From: Bacteroidales bacterium UBA1187
GTDB taxonomy: Bacteria > Bacteroidota > Bacteroidia > Bacteroidales > Paludibacteraceae
DNA length: 31,130 bases
Assembly (NCBI GenBank): GCA_002309835.1
Contig: DBYL01000033.1
Location: 46,868 to 77,997, forward strand
Direction of reading: 5' to 3'
The position numbers and the translations under genes are program-made. The notes under the pieces were generated by a model, which saw only the letters and a list, made by a program, of their open reading frames with translations, did no database searches and was not told the DNA's origin. The first letter of the stretch is position 1; each line of letters starts with the position of its first letter. Shown here piece after piece: positions 30,516-31,130 of this stretch.

Positions 30516-30526
30516 TATTTCCCCGC

Positions 30527-30642
30527 TCATCACTATATCGGCACTATGTCGGCACTATGCAGAAGTGGGTGATTACTGGGTGATTACTGGGTGATTACTG
30601 CGTGATTACTGGGTTGTTTCTGTATGATTACCGAGTGATTCA
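30527..30642 (+). repeat. Two adjacent arrays of 11-bp tandem repeats
   Basis: First array: TCATCACTATA, TCGGCACTATG, TCGGCACTATG (30527-30559). After 6 bp, the second array begins: TGGGTGATTAC three times, then TGCGTGATTAC and three more degraded units (30566-30642). Both arrays have an 11-bp period although their unit sequences differ. Confidence 0.85.
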
Positions 30643-30698
30643 TCTGGCATTTTCGTAAGAAATCCGCAGAAAATGGCCCAATTTTGGGTAACATATAC

Positions 30699-30724
30699 TA
30701 TATTATATATTTATATATAATATA
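30699..30724. repeat. Perfect AT-rich palindrome
   Basis: TATATTATATA (30699-30709) and TATATAATATA (30714-30724) are exact inverted copies around TTTA. Such a sequence can extrude as a cruciform or act as a weak terminator stem; no T run follows on either strand. Confidence 0.75.
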
Positions 30725-30962
30725 CATTCTGATGTCACTTTTCAATTATCTCTAACCCCTATTTCCTATCTCCTTTCACCTTTGTCATATGCGTACACGC
30801 GTTCCTTATAATATCGTGTGCGCGTATATTGAGAATCATCCGATTTTCCCCTTTTCGACATTTCTAGCCAAAACCCCTCAAAAATAACTAAAAATAAAGA
30901 GTGCTGAAAATCAAGCACTTACGAATAAAATGTATTTTTTTGTGCATTTTTTTTCAAAAATA

Positions 30963-30994
30963 TTTGGTCAATTCAAAAAAAAGCCGTACCTTTG
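30963..30994 (+). promoter_or_regulatory. Strong promoter for a gene beyond the right edge
   Basis: TTTG (30963-30966), a 20-nt spacer and TACCTTTG (30987-30994), a full match to both elements. The expected start is near 30998. Confidence 0.75.
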
Positions 30995-31130
30995 CACCCG
31001 CTTTTGAGAAACAAGTGCGTTTCTATTTTCTCCCACAGCTCGGGTATTAAAATCAGATTCTCTTTGGAGGACCTAATTTTTTTGCGCCAAACTGAAAGAG
31101 ACAGAGCAATTGAAAGATTGATACAATTAG
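30995..31130 (+). other. Start of a long transcribed leader, gene off the window
   Basis: At least 130 nt downstream of the promoter contain no ATG-started frame of note. A small hairpin, AGAAAC-AAGTGC-GTTTCT (about 31008-31025), lies close to the expected transcript start, and TTTGGAGGACC (about 31063-31073) looks like a ribosome-binding sequence, but no start codon follows at a suitable distance. It could be a regulatory leader or part of an RNA gene. Confidence 0.4.

Larger units (their letters stand above)
30516..30962. other. Non-coding region after barrel D
   Basis: No open frame with coding character on either strand. It holds the 11-bp-period repeats, a perfect AT palindrome, a second imperfect hairpin (GCGTACACG at 30791-30799 against CGTGTGCGC at 30815-30823), and an A/T-rich stretch before the right-edge promoter. 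No clear intrinsic terminator for the A-D genes was seen. Confidence 0.7.

Noticed and set aside
30527..30642. Tandem repeats considered as a CRISPR array
   Set aside because: Units are 11 bp with no spacers, and no cas genes are present.

Overview
This window is very probably chromosomal DNA of an uncultured member of the Bacteroidales (phylum Bacteroidota). Four things point there. Seven promoters fit the Bacteroidota -33 TTTG / -7 TAnnTTTG type, all with a 20-nt spacer. Type IX secretion (T9SS) sorting tails end some secreted proteins. There are lineage-typical families: an IgGFc-binding-type adhesin domain, DUF4476, BspA-type leucine-rich repeats and an RprY-like regulator. A tmRNA 5' end of Bacteroidota style sits at the left edge. 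No transposase, integrase, CRISPR array or tRNA was seen.

Left arm (1-12600, all minus strand). An OmpR-type response regulator with Glu at the usual phospho-Asp position, rpe and a short ComEC read leftwards from a promoter at about 12640. A second promoter at about 9864-9895 starts a four-gene overlapping chain: a 2269-residue secreted repeat protein, an outer-membrane barrel, xseA and a membrane-anchored helix-hairpin-helix protein. The 5' end of ssrA follows at the edge.

Middle (12601-17376, plus strand). ansA, pepD and a secreted endonuclease/exonuclease/phosphatase-fold protein form a short operon that begins at a divergent promoter and ends at a terminator shared with the convergent S41 peptidase gene.

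17355-25800 (minus strand). A long run contains a LpoB/CsgG-like lipoprotein-type gene, a DUF4476 gene, typA, a trigger factor lacking its PPIase domain, mpl, a dCMP deaminase and an S41 peptidase. Two palindromic repeat elements lie on either side of tig.

Right arm (25846-30515, plus strand). One promoter precedes four genes: a three-module BspA-LRR protein (A), a small beta-repeat protein (B), a T9SS-tailed protein (C) and an outer-membrane barrel (D). A and B both end in the same ~23-residue half of an InlB-like beta-repeat. B and C both begin, straight after their signal peptides, with the complementary half. This split-module relay is the best candidate for an undescribed system here: it could be an extracellular assembly held together by donated strands, with C as the T9SS-exported anchor. 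That function is inference.

The rest (30516-31130) is non-coding. It holds 11-bp-period repeats, AT-rich palindromes and a strong promoter whose gene lies off the right edge. Short repeat words occur between genes and also inside coding sequence (comEC, mpl, barrel D).
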